From the NCBI RefSeq assembly GCF_003205195.1, contig NZ_QJRY01000003.1, positions 248,001 through 312,000 of the forward strand: a stretch of DNA of 64,000 bases, written 5' to 3'. The notes under the pieces were generated by a model. That model was not told the DNA's origin. It saw only the letters and a list, made by a program, of their open reading frames with translations, and did not search any database. Both the position numbers and the translations under genes were made by a program. The stretch's first letter is position 1. Each line of letters starts with the position of its first letter. Source of the DNA: Peteryoungia wuzhouensis. Its GTDB lineage: Bacteria > Pseudomonadota > Alphaproteobacteria > Rhizobiales > Rhizobiaceae. Positions 57,188 to 64,000 of the stretch are shown here, in pieces.

Positions 57188-58153
57188 ATGTTTCTCTCGC
57201 AATTGAAGACTGGCGGCGTCATTTGCCGCCAGGGTGAGGCCGCGCGCCTTGTCCCCGGTTACAACACCACCTACGACCTCGCCAAGGCAGCGATTGCTGC
57301 TGGAACGACGGTAGCAGACCTGATCGAAAAGCAGGGCGCCGGCGAAGCCGTCGAGCTTCTGGCGTTCGCCGCAGACGGCAAGCTCGATTGCCCGGTCCGT
57401 CATCCAGACGCAGCTCATATGTATCTGACCGGCACGGGCCTGACCCACACCGGATCGGCCTCCGCACGTGACAGCATGCATGCCGACACGGCCGGCATGA
57501 GCGACTCCATGAAGATGTTTCGCATGGGCATCGAAGGCGGCAAGCCGAAGCCCGGTGAAATCGGCGTTCAGCCGGAATGGTTCTACAAGGGCAACGGCTT
57601 CAACGCGGTAGCTCCCGGCGAAGACCTTGTCTCGCCCTCCTTCGCACTCGATGGCGGCGAAGAGCCTGAAATGGCTGGCTACTACATCATCGGCGAAGAT
57701 GGCACGGCGCACCGCCTCGGCTTCTCGATCGCCAACGAATTCTCCGACCACGTGACGGAAAAGATCAACTACCTCTTCCTCGCACACTCCAAGCTGCGTC
57801 CGGCCTCCTTCGGTCCGGAACTGCGCGTCGGCGCCCTGCCCGACCATGTCGAAGGCACGTCGCGCATCATGCGGGCTGGCAAGACCGTTTGGGAAAAGCC
57901 GTTCCTGTCGGGTGAGGCCAACATGTCCCACACGATCGCGAACCTGGAATACCACCACTTCAAGTATGCGCTGTTCTGCCAGCCGGGCGATCTGCATGTG
58001 CACATGTACGGCACGGCAACGCTTTCCGTCGCTGATGGATTCGTCACGCAGGAAGGCGACGTCTTCGAAATCGAGTCCCCGCAATTCGGTCTTCCGCTGC
58101 GCAACCGCCTGGCAAAGGCCGCCGCAGAGACCGTCAAGGTGAAGATGCTCTGA
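57188..58153 (+). CDS. gguC: GguC family protein (AraD1, FAH-like fold)
   Basis: A 321-residue protein 10 bp after gguB. The C-terminal half resembles the fumarylacetoacetate hydrolase fold (PEWFYKGNG, DGGEEPEMAGYY, GFSIANEFSDH with likely metal Glu/Asp residues). GguC was named with the transporter but is not a transport subunit. Enzymes of this fold hydrolyse or dehydrate 2-keto-3-deoxy acids. Since the L-arabinonate path in this run lacks a recognisable 2-keto-3-deoxy-arabinonate dehydratase, GguC is a candidate for it. That is inference. Confidence 0.9.
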   Translation: MFLSQLKTGGVICRQGEAARLVPGYNTTYDLAKAAIAAGTTVADLIEKQGAGEAVELLAFAADGKLDCPVRHPDAAHMYLTGTGLTHTGSASARDSMHADTAGMSDSMKMFRMGIEGGKPKPGEIGVQPEWFYKGNGFNAVAPGEDLVSPSFALDGGEEPEMAGYYIIGEDGTAHRLGFSIANEFSDHVTEKINYLFLAHSKLRPASFGPELRVGALPDHVEGTSRIMRAGKTVWEKPFLSGEANMSHTIANLEYHHFKYALFCQPGDLHVHMYGTATLSVADGFVTQEGDVFEIESPQFGLPLRNRLAKAAAETVKVKML

Positions 58154-58202
58154 GCGGATCGGTCTGCCGACCCGCCCATTTCCCAGAGACAGGACGAAAG
58201 CC

Positions 58203-59948
58203 ATGAGCAAGTTCAAACCGGCGGCCTGGCCGCGCCAACTGAGATCCCAGCACTGGTATGGCGGCACGTCCCGCGACACCATCTACCATCGCGGCTGGAT
58301 GAAGAACCAGGGACACCCGCACGACCTGTTCGACGGTCGCCCCGTCATCGGCATCCTGAACACCTGGTCGGACCTGACGCCGTGCAACGGCCACCTGCGC
58401 GAACTGGCCGAAAAGGTCAAGGCCGGCGTCTGGGAAGCCGGCGGTTTCCCGGTTGAAGTGCCGGTTTTCTCGGCGTCGGAAAACACCTTCCGCCCGACGG
58501 CCATGATGTATCGCAACCTCGCGGCACTGGCAGTTGAAGAAGCGATGCGCGGCCAGCCGATCGATGGTGCTGTCCTGCTCGTCGGCTGTGACAAGACCAC
58601 ACCGTCGCTCGTCATGGGCGCTGCATCGACCGACATTCCGTCGATCGTCGTCACAGGCGGCCCAATGCTGAACGGCTATTTCCGTGGCGAGCGCGTCGGT
58701 TCCGGCACGCACCTGTGGAAGTTCTCCGAAGCCGTGAAGGCTGGCGAGATGACCCAGGAAGAGTTCGTCGAAGCCGAAGCCTCGATGTCGCGATCCAGCG
58801 GCACCTGCAACACCATGGGCACCGCCTCCACCATGGCCTCCATGGTTGAAGCTCTCGGCATGGCCCTCTCCGGCAACGCCGCGATCCCGGCCGTCGACAG
58901 CCGCCGCAAGGTCATGGCGCAGCTCTCCGGCCGCCGCATCGTGCAGATGGTCAAGGACGACCTGAAGCCTTCCGACATCATGACCAAGGAAGCCTTCGAG
59001 AACGCGATCCGTGTGAACGGCGCGATCGGCGGCTCCACCAATGCTGTCGTCCATCTGCTCGCCATGGCTGGCCGCGTCGGCATCGACCTGACGCTCGACG
59101 ATTGGGACCGCCTCGGCCGTGATATCCCGACGATCGTCAACCTGATGCCGTCGGGTAAGTACCTGATGGAAGAGTTCTTCTATGCCGGCGGCCTGCCCGT
59201 CGTGATCAAACGCCTCGGCGAAGCCGGCAAGCTGCACAAGGATGCACTGACCGTCTCCGGCGAAAGCATCTGGGACGAAGTGAAGGACGTCCGCAACTGG
59301 AACGAGGACGTCATCCTCCCGGTTGAGAAGGCTCTGACCCAGCAGGGCGGCATCGTGGTTCTGCGCGGCAATCTCGCGCCGAAGGGCTGCGTGTTGAAGC
59401 CGTCTGCCGCTTCTGCCCATCTGATGAAGCATCGCGGCCGCGCCGTGGTCTTCGAAGACATCGACGACTACAAGGCGAAGATCAACGACGAGGCGCTCGA
59501 CATCGACGAGACCTGCGTCATGGTCCTGAAGAACTGTGGCCCGCGCGGTTATCCGGGCATGGCCGAAGTCGGCAACATGGGCCTGCCGCCCAAGGTGCTG
59601 CGCAAGGGCATTACCGACATGGTCCGCATCTCCGATGCCCGCATGTCCGGCACAGCCTACGGCACCGTGCTCCTGCACACCTCGCCGGAAGCCGCCCGTG
59701 GCGGTCCGCTGGCGATCGTTCGTGATGGCGACTTCATCGAGATCGACGTCGATGCCCGCAAGGTCCATCTCGACATCTCGGAAGAGGAAATGCAGCACCG
59801 TCTGGCTGACTGGCGCCCCTCGGTCGAGCCGCCGGCAAGCGGTTACGCCCGTCTCTTCCACGATCACGTCGAGGGAGCCGATACCGGCGCCGACTTCGAC
59901 TTCCTGAAGGGTTGCCGCGGCTCGCCGGTCGGCAAGGACGCACATTAA
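58203..59948 (+). CDS. L-arabinonate (aldonate) dehydratase, IlvD/EDD family
   Basis: A 581-residue iron-sulfur dehydratase. Cluster cysteines C61 (LTPCNGH), C129 (LVGCDKTTPS) and C202 (SSGTCNTMG), with the carbamylatable K131, match the [2Fe-2S] pentonate dehydratase group from Rhizobium. That enzyme acts on L-arabinonate and also D-fuconate and D-galactonate. It would serve both the arabinose and galactose branches in this operon. It starts 49 bp after gguC. Confidence 0.93.
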   Translation: MSKFKPAAWPRQLRSQHWYGGTSRDTIYHRGWMKNQGHPHDLFDGRPVIGILNTWSDLTPCNGHLRELAEKVKAGVWEAGGFPVEVPVFSASENTFRPTAMMYRNLAALAVEEAMRGQPIDGAVLLVGCDKTTPSLVMGAASTDIPSIVVTGGPMLNGYFRGERVGSGTHLWKFSEAVKAGEMTQEEFVEAEASMSRSSGTCNTMGTASTMASMVEALGMALSGNAAIPAVDSRRKVMAQLSGRRIVQMVKDDLKPSDIMTKEAFENAIRVNGAIGGSTNAVVHLLAMAGRVGIDLTLDDWDRLGRDIPTIVNLMPSGKYLMEEFFYAGGLPVVIKRLGEAGKLHKDALTVSGESIWDEVKDVRNWNEDVILPVEKALTQQGGIVVLRGNLAPKGCVLKPSAASAHLMKHRGRAVVFEDIDDYKAKINDEALDIDETCVMVLKNCGPRGYPGMAEVGNMGLPPKVLRKGITDMVRISDARMSGTAYGTVLLHTSPEAARGGPLAIVRDGDFIEIDVDARKVHLDISEEEMQHRLADWRPSVEPPASGYARLFHDHVEGADTGADFDFLKGCRGSPVGKDAH

Positions 59949-59958
59949 GGATCGGACG

Positions 59959-60888
59959 ATGGCAGATCGTATTCCGCTCGCACTTGTCGGCATCGGCAAG
60001 ATCGCCCGCGACCAGCACATTCCGTCGATCGCTGGTGGTAACGACTTCGTCGTTGCCGCCGGCGTGAGCCGCCATGGCAAGGTCGAGGGTGCTGAAAACT
60101 TCACCGACTTCGATGCTTTTTTGGCCGCGCGCCCGGATATCAAGGTCGTCTCGCTCTGCACACCGCCCGAAGTCCGCTTCGACATGGCAAAGGCTGCGAT
60201 CGCGGCCGGCCGCCATGTATTGATGGAAAAGCCGCCGGCGACCACGCTGGGAGAAGCAGAGGCCCTCAGCAAAATCGCTGCCAAGGCCGGTGTCACGCTC
60301 TTCGCCACCTGGCATTCGCGCTTCGCCCTCGGCGTCGAGCCGGCAAAGCAGTGGCTGTCGGACAAGATCATCCAGTCGATTTCGATCGTCTGGAAGGAAG
60401 ATGTCCGCCGCTGGCATCCCGGCCAGGCCTGGATCTGGGAGCCGGGTGGCTTCGGCGTCTTCGATCCGGGCATCAACGCCCTGTCGATCCTGACCGAGAT
60501 CGTGCCTGGGCACATCCTGGTGCAGAAATCGACACTGGAGTTCCCGGAGAACAAGAAGCAACCCATCGCCGCTTCCATCGCCATGCGGACCGTTGAAGGC
60601 GCGCCTATCACAGCCGAATTCGACTGGCGACAGGAAGGTCCCCAGACCTGGGACATCACCGTTCAGACAAATGAAGGCGAGCTGCGCCTTTCAAAGGGCG
60701 GCTCGGAACTCTATATCGGAGGCAAGGAGCAGGCGTCGGGTCCGGATCGTGAATATGCCGGGATCTACGAGCGCTTCGCCAAGCTTATCCGCTCTCGCCA
60801 GAGCGACACTGACTATCAGCCGCTGCGCATCGTGGCGGATTCGTTCCTCTGCGGAGAGCGGAAAGTCGTCGCTCATTTTGAAGACTGA
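59959..60888 (+). CDS. D-galactose/L-arabinose 1-dehydrogenase (Gfo/Idh/MocA)
   Basis: A 309-residue NAD(P)-dependent dehydrogenase oxidising the anomeric carbon of D-galactose or L-arabinose to the lactone. Rossmann motif VGIGKIARDQHIPS, the family LMEKPPATT with catalytic Lys, and WEPGGFGVFDPGINALSIL are present. Same length as Azospirillum L-arabinose 1-dehydrogenase. A lactonase is not seen in the window; it may lie beyond the right edge or hydrolysis may be spontaneous. Confidence 0.92.
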   Translation: MADRIPLALVGIGKIARDQHIPSIAGGNDFVVAAGVSRHGKVEGAENFTDFDAFLAARPDIKVVSLCTPPEVRFDMAKAAIAAGRHVLMEKPPATTLGEAEALSKIAAKAGVTLFATWHSRFALGVEPAKQWLSDKIIQSISIVWKEDVRRWHPGQAWIWEPGGFGVFDPGINALSILTEIVPGHILVQKSTLEFPENKKQPIAASIAMRTVEGAPITAEFDWRQEGPQTWDITVQTNEGELRLSKGGSELYIGGKEQASGPDREYAGIYERFAKLIRSRQSDTDYQPLRIVADSFLCGERKVVAHFED

Positions 60889-60909
60889 TATAAAAAGGAG
60901 GCCCCTCCC

Positions 60910-62424
60910 ATGGCCTATACGCCGACTGGAAAACACCTGATCGCCGGCAACTGGATTGCCAGCACGGATACCTTTGCTTCGTCACCCGCAACGGGCGCGT
61001 CTCACACCTTCTCGAAGGGTACACCCGCACTGGTCGACCAGGCCGCAAAGGCAGCCGAAGAGGCCTTTGAAACCTACGCCTACTCGACCCGTGATGAACG
61101 CGCCGCCTTCCTCGAAGCAATCGCCGAAGAAATCGACGCACGCGGTGACGCCATCACCGAAATCGGCTCTCAGGAAACCGGCCTGCCGGAAGCCCGCCTG
61201 ATCGGCGAGCGTGGCCGCACGGTCGGCCAGTTGCGCCTGTTCGCCGCCCATATCCGCAACGGCGACTATCTCGACCGTCGCCACGACGAAGCCCTGCCCG
61301 ACCGCAAGCCGCTGCCACGCCCGGACCTGAAAATGATCCAGCGCCCGATCGGCCCGGTTGCCGTGTTCGGTGCTTCCAACTTCCCGCTCGCCTTCTCCAC
61401 GGCCGGTGGTGACACGGCTGCCGCGCTCGCCGCTGGTTGCCCGGTCGTCGTCAAGGCACACGATGCCCATCCGGGCACCGGTGAAATCGTGGCGTCCGCC
61501 ATCGATGCCGCGATCAAGCGCACAGGCGTCCATCCGGGCGTCTTCTCGCTCGTACATGGCGGCAGCCGTGACGTCGGTCAGGCGCTCGTTCAGCATCCGC
61601 TGATCAAGGCTGTCGGCTTCACCGGCTCGCTTGGCGGCGGTCGCGCACTCTTCGATCTCTGCGCTCAGCGTCCGGAACCGATCCCCTTCTTCGGCGAGCT
61701 CGGTTCGGTCAACCCGATGTTCATGCTGCCCAAGGCAATCGCCACCCGGGGCGAGACCATTGCCAAGGGCTGGGTTGGATCGCTGACCATGGGAGCCGGC
61801 CAGTTCTGCACCAATCCAGGCATCGTCGTGCTGCTCAAGGGCGCCGACGCCGACAAGTATGTCGAAACGGCGACGGAAGCCCTCTCGGCTGTCGGCCCGC
61901 AGACCATGCTCACCGACGGCATCGCTGACGCCTATCGCAAGGGTGCAACCAGGATCGCCGGCACGGAAGGCGTTCGCTCGGTTCTCACCTCCACCTGTGA
62001 CCTGCGCAATGCCACGCCTTACCTGTTCCAGACCACAGCCAAGGATTGGCTCGACAACCACGTGCTCGGCGAAGAAGTGTTCGGTCCGCTCGGCCTGATC
62101 GTGATTGCCGATAGCGAAGACGAAATGGTTGCAATGGCCCGCAGCCTTTCCGGCCAGCTCACCGCTTCGATCCATCTCGCCGAGGGTGACGAGGCGCTCG
62201 GCAAGCGGCTGATGCCGATCCTGGAGCGCAAGGCTGGCCGCGTGCTCGCCAACGGCTTCCCGACCGGTGTCGAAGTGGCGGATTCGATGGTGCATGGCGG
62301 CCCCTACCCGGCCTCCACCAACTTTGGAGCGACCTCGGTCGGCACGCTGTCGATCCGTCGCTTCCTGCGGCCGGTCTGCTTCCAGGACATTCCGGCAGCC
62401 CTGCTGCCGGTCGATCTGGCCTGA
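60910..62424 (+). CDS. 2-Oxoglutarate semialdehyde dehydrogenase (NADP-type ALDH)
   Basis: A 504-residue aldehyde dehydrogenase for the last step of oxidative pentose breakdown, giving 2-oxoglutarate. GASNFPLAFSTAGGDTAAALAAGCPVVVK, FTGSLGGGRAL, catalytic Glu in GELGSVNP and Cys in GAGQFCTNPGI. RBS AAGGAGG, 10 bp before the ATG. It supports the L-arabinose branch, since the galactose branch ends in pyruvate and glyceraldehyde 3-phosphate. Confidence 0.93.
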   Translation: MAYTPTGKHLIAGNWIASTDTFASSPATGASHTFSKGTPALVDQAAKAAEEAFETYAYSTRDERAAFLEAIAEEIDARGDAITEIGSQETGLPEARLIGERGRTVGQLRLFAAHIRNGDYLDRRHDEALPDRKPLPRPDLKMIQRPIGPVAVFGASNFPLAFSTAGGDTAAALAAGCPVVVKAHDAHPGTGEIVASAIDAAIKRTGVHPGVFSLVHGGSRDVGQALVQHPLIKAVGFTGSLGGGRALFDLCAQRPEPIPFFGELGSVNPMFMLPKAIATRGETIAKGWVGSLTMGAGQFCTNPGIVVLLKGADADKYVETATEALSAVGPQTMLTDGIADAYRKGATRIAGTEGVRSVLTSTCDLRNATPYLFQTTAKDWLDNHVLGEEVFGPLGLIVIADSEDEMVAMARSLSGQLTASIHLAEGDEALGKRLMPILERKAGRVLANGFPTGVEVADSMVHGGPYPASTNFGATSVGTLSIRRFLRPVCFQDIPAALLPVDLA

Positions 62425-62434
62425 GGCAGACGCA

Positions 62435-63364
62435 GTGCCCGCAAAGCCGTTCGCCGCCCTGGTCGATTGGGGTACCAGCAATCTCCGCCTCTGGCTGGTC
62501 GACAGCCAGGGCGCGGTCCTCGCCGAGCGGCAATCGGCAGAAGGCATGGGTGGCCTGGACCGCACAGCCTATCCCGCAATACTCGAGGGCCATCTTTCGG
62601 CCCTCGAAGCCGCGCAAGACCTGCCCGTGGTCATTGCCGGCATGGCCGGTGCACGCACGGGCTGGCGTGAGGCGCCCTATGTGGCAACGCCAGCCCCTTT
62701 GATCGGCCTCTTCCAGCACGCTGTCGTCCCGGAAGGTGCCAGCCGTCCCGTATATATTCTGCCAGGCGTCTGCCAGCGTGAAGATGGCCATTATGATGTT
62801 ATGCGAGGCGAGGAAACACAGCTCGCAGGAGCTCTGGAGCAAGGCCTGGACAATGCCCTGTTTTGCCTGCCAGGCACGCATTCAAAGTGGGCCCTCGTTG
62901 AAAACGGACACATCAGCCGCTTCTCGACCGTGATGACGGGCGAGCTCTTCCATTTGATTAGCCGGCAATCGATTCTGCGGATGTCCGTACCAGAAGATGG
63001 TGATGCCGAAGCCGATCCAGACATTTTCGACGCAGCGGTGGATGCCGCCCTGGCATCGGGTTTTGCCCTGACATCAACCCTCTTCTCCATCCGGGCCGAG
63101 GGCTTGCTCTCGCAAGGCACGAAGACCAATGCGACGGCGCGCCTATCGGGACTGCTGATCGGCGCAGAAATTGCTGCGATTCAGTCGGATCTCAAGCGCT
63201 ACGGAAAAGCCTATCTGATCGGCACCGGCAAACTGACCCGCCTTTATGCCCGCGCGATTGCGAGAGCCGGTGGCGAGGCCATCATGCTGGATGGCGGACT
63301 GCTGGTCCGCCGTGGATTGCTGGCCTGCGCCATTTCGCTGTTCGACCACGAATTCAAGGAATAG
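62435..63364 (+). CDS. dgoK: 2-Dehydro-3-deoxygalactonokinase DgoK
   Basis: A 309-residue kinase phosphorylating 2-keto-3-deoxy-galactonate. LVDWGTSNLRLWLVD is the phosphate-binding start, CLPGTHSKWAL and the C-terminal GGEAIMLDGGLLVRRGL are family motifs. GTG 62435 with GAGGCAG upstream is used; frame open upstream lies inside the ALDH gene. It starts 10 bp after the ALDH stop. Confidence 0.93.
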   Translation: MPAKPFAALVDWGTSNLRLWLVDSQGAVLAERQSAEGMGGLDRTAYPAILEGHLSALEAAQDLPVVIAGMAGARTGWREAPYVATPAPLIGLFQHAVVPEGASRPVYILPGVCQREDGHYDVMRGEETQLAGALEQGLDNALFCLPGTHSKWALVENGHISRFSTVMTGELFHLISRQSILRMSVPEDGDAEADPDIFDAAVDAALASGFALTSTLFSIRAEGLLSQGTKTNATARLSGLLIGAEIAAIQSDLKRYGKAYLIGTGKLTRLYARAIARAGGEAIMLDGGLLVRRGLLACAISLFDHEFKE

Positions 63365-63368
63365 AACG

Positions 63369-64000
63369 ATGACATCCTCCGTCGCCTGGCCGTCCCTTCG
63401 CCGCAATCTGGTGGCCATCCTGCGTGGCATCAAACCCGAAGAAATCGAGTCTGCCGTGGACGTCCTCGTAGATGCCGGCTTTGAAGCGATCGAGGTCCCG
63501 CTCAATTCGCCCGATCCCTTCCAGTCGATTGAAAAGGCGCGGAAGCTGGCACCGGACAATGTCTTGATCGGCGCAGGCACGGTGCTTGAAGTTGCCCAGG
63601 TCGACCGTTTGCATGGGGTTGGTGGCAATCTTCTTGTAACCCCCAATGTCGAGCCCGACGTGATCCGTCGTGCAGTCAGCCACGGCATGGTCACCATGCC
63701 GGGGGTCTTTACGGCCACGGAGGCTCTGCTTGCCGCCAAGAGCGGCGCTGCGGCGCTAAAGTTCTTTCCCGCCAGCGCACTCGGCCCAGGCGGCATCTCC
63801 GCCATCAAGGCCATCCTTCCGCCGCAGCTGCCGATTGGCGCGGTGGGTGGTGTCTCGGAAACCAATTTTTCGGATTACTGGAAGGTGGGCGTTCGTGCAT
63901 TTGGCCTCGGCTCAAGCCTGTACAAGCCAGGCGATTCGTCCAGCGTCATCGGCGAGAGAGCCGTCAAGGCTGTTGCGGCCTACGATGCGCTACTGAACTG
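63369..64000 (+). CDS. dgoA: 2-Dehydro-3-deoxy-6-phosphogalactonate aldolase DgoA, end at window edge
   Basis: A KDPG/KDPGal-type aldolase giving pyruvate and glyceraldehyde 3-phosphate. Catalytic E42 (AIEVPLNSP) and Schiff-base K131 (LKFFPAS) are present. 210 complete codons are in the window, ending ...YDALLN and then TG, so the stop (TGA) may be the next base; family length is ~210-215. It starts 4 bp after dgoK. Confidence 0.93.
   Translation, partial: MTSSVAWPSLRRNLVAILRGIKPEEIESAVDVLVDAGFEAIEVPLNSPDPFQSIEKARKLAPDNVLIGAGTVLEVAQVDRLHGVGGNLLVTPNVEPDVIRRAVSHGMVTMPGVFTATEALLAAKSGAAALKFFPASALGPGGISAIKAILPPQLPIGAVGGVSETNFSDYWKVGVRAFGLGSSLYKPGDSSSVIGERAVKAVAAYDALLN

Noticed and set aside
58134-60659. 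841-codon open frame on the minus strand
   Set aside because: Antisense to the aldonate dehydratase and sugar dehydrogenase genes, both strongly supported on the plus strand.

Overview
This window looks like a chromosomal segment of a Rhizobiaceae bacterium (Rhizobium/Agrobacterium/Ensifer group). Evidence is the gbpR-chvE-gguABC cluster, the cyclic beta-1,2-glucan exporter NdvA/ChvA, a long pyruvate carboxylase, a ~1600-residue NAD-glutamate dehydrogenase, DUF2794 and DUF1674 small proteins, several ABC sugar importers and high GC. I see no insertion sequence, prophage, CRISPR array, rRNA or tRNA gene. Both ends cut a gene: pyc at the left and a KDPGal aldolase at the right, the latter probably within a few bases of its stop.

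Layout. 1-5.7 kb: pyc, a solo LuxR-type regulator and ndvA. 5.7-9.8 kb: a leftward run of SDR, phosphatase-like protein, SDR and Fe-S (6-4) photolyase. 9.8-19.1 kb: an oligosaccharide operon (binding protein, two permeases, GH36 alpha-galactosidase, ATPase, GH42 beta-galactosidase) with a divergent AraC regulator. 19.1-29.4 kb: a sugar-acid locus (tagaturonate reductase-like enzyme, tandem-HTH GntR regulator, altronate dehydratase-like enzyme, L-fucose/L-galactose-type dehydrogenase, FucU mutarotase, ribose-type ABC importer, LgoD-like dehydrogenase). Together these spell an L-galactose to KDG route. 29.4-34 kb: an esterase plus ring-cleaving dioxygenase pair with a LysR regulator, a GATase, a GntR regulator and a nuclease. 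34-47.8 kb: housekeeping genes (DUF1674, htpX, rsmB, heparinase-like, purH, UMF1 transporter, NAD-GDH, pdxY). 47.8-52 kb: carbonic anhydrase, lytic transglycosylase, asd, GNAT and DUF2794. 52-64 kb: gbpR, chvE-gguABC and an oxidative L-arabinose/D-galactose pathway (sugar dehydrogenase, aldonate dehydratase, semialdehyde dehydrogenase, dgoK, dgoA).

The genes fit together around galactose. GH36 and GH42 lack signal peptides and would release galactose inside the cell. The ChvE-Ggu importer brings in monosaccharides. The 58-64 kb genes degrade D-galactose by the De Ley-Doudoroff route and L-arabinose by its analogue. The 19-29 kb locus appears to handle the L-enantiomer or its 6-deoxy form, fucose.

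The most interesting new signal is in the 433 bp upstream of asd: a promoter-like sequence, a ribosome-binding site and a 39-codon ORF whose last 11 residues are six Thr, three Lys, one Ala and one Val. This is followed by a hairpin and a pyrimidine tract able to pair with the asd ribosome-binding region. It looks like a Thr/Lys-sensing leader-peptide attenuator in front of the common-branch enzyme of lysine and threonine synthesis.
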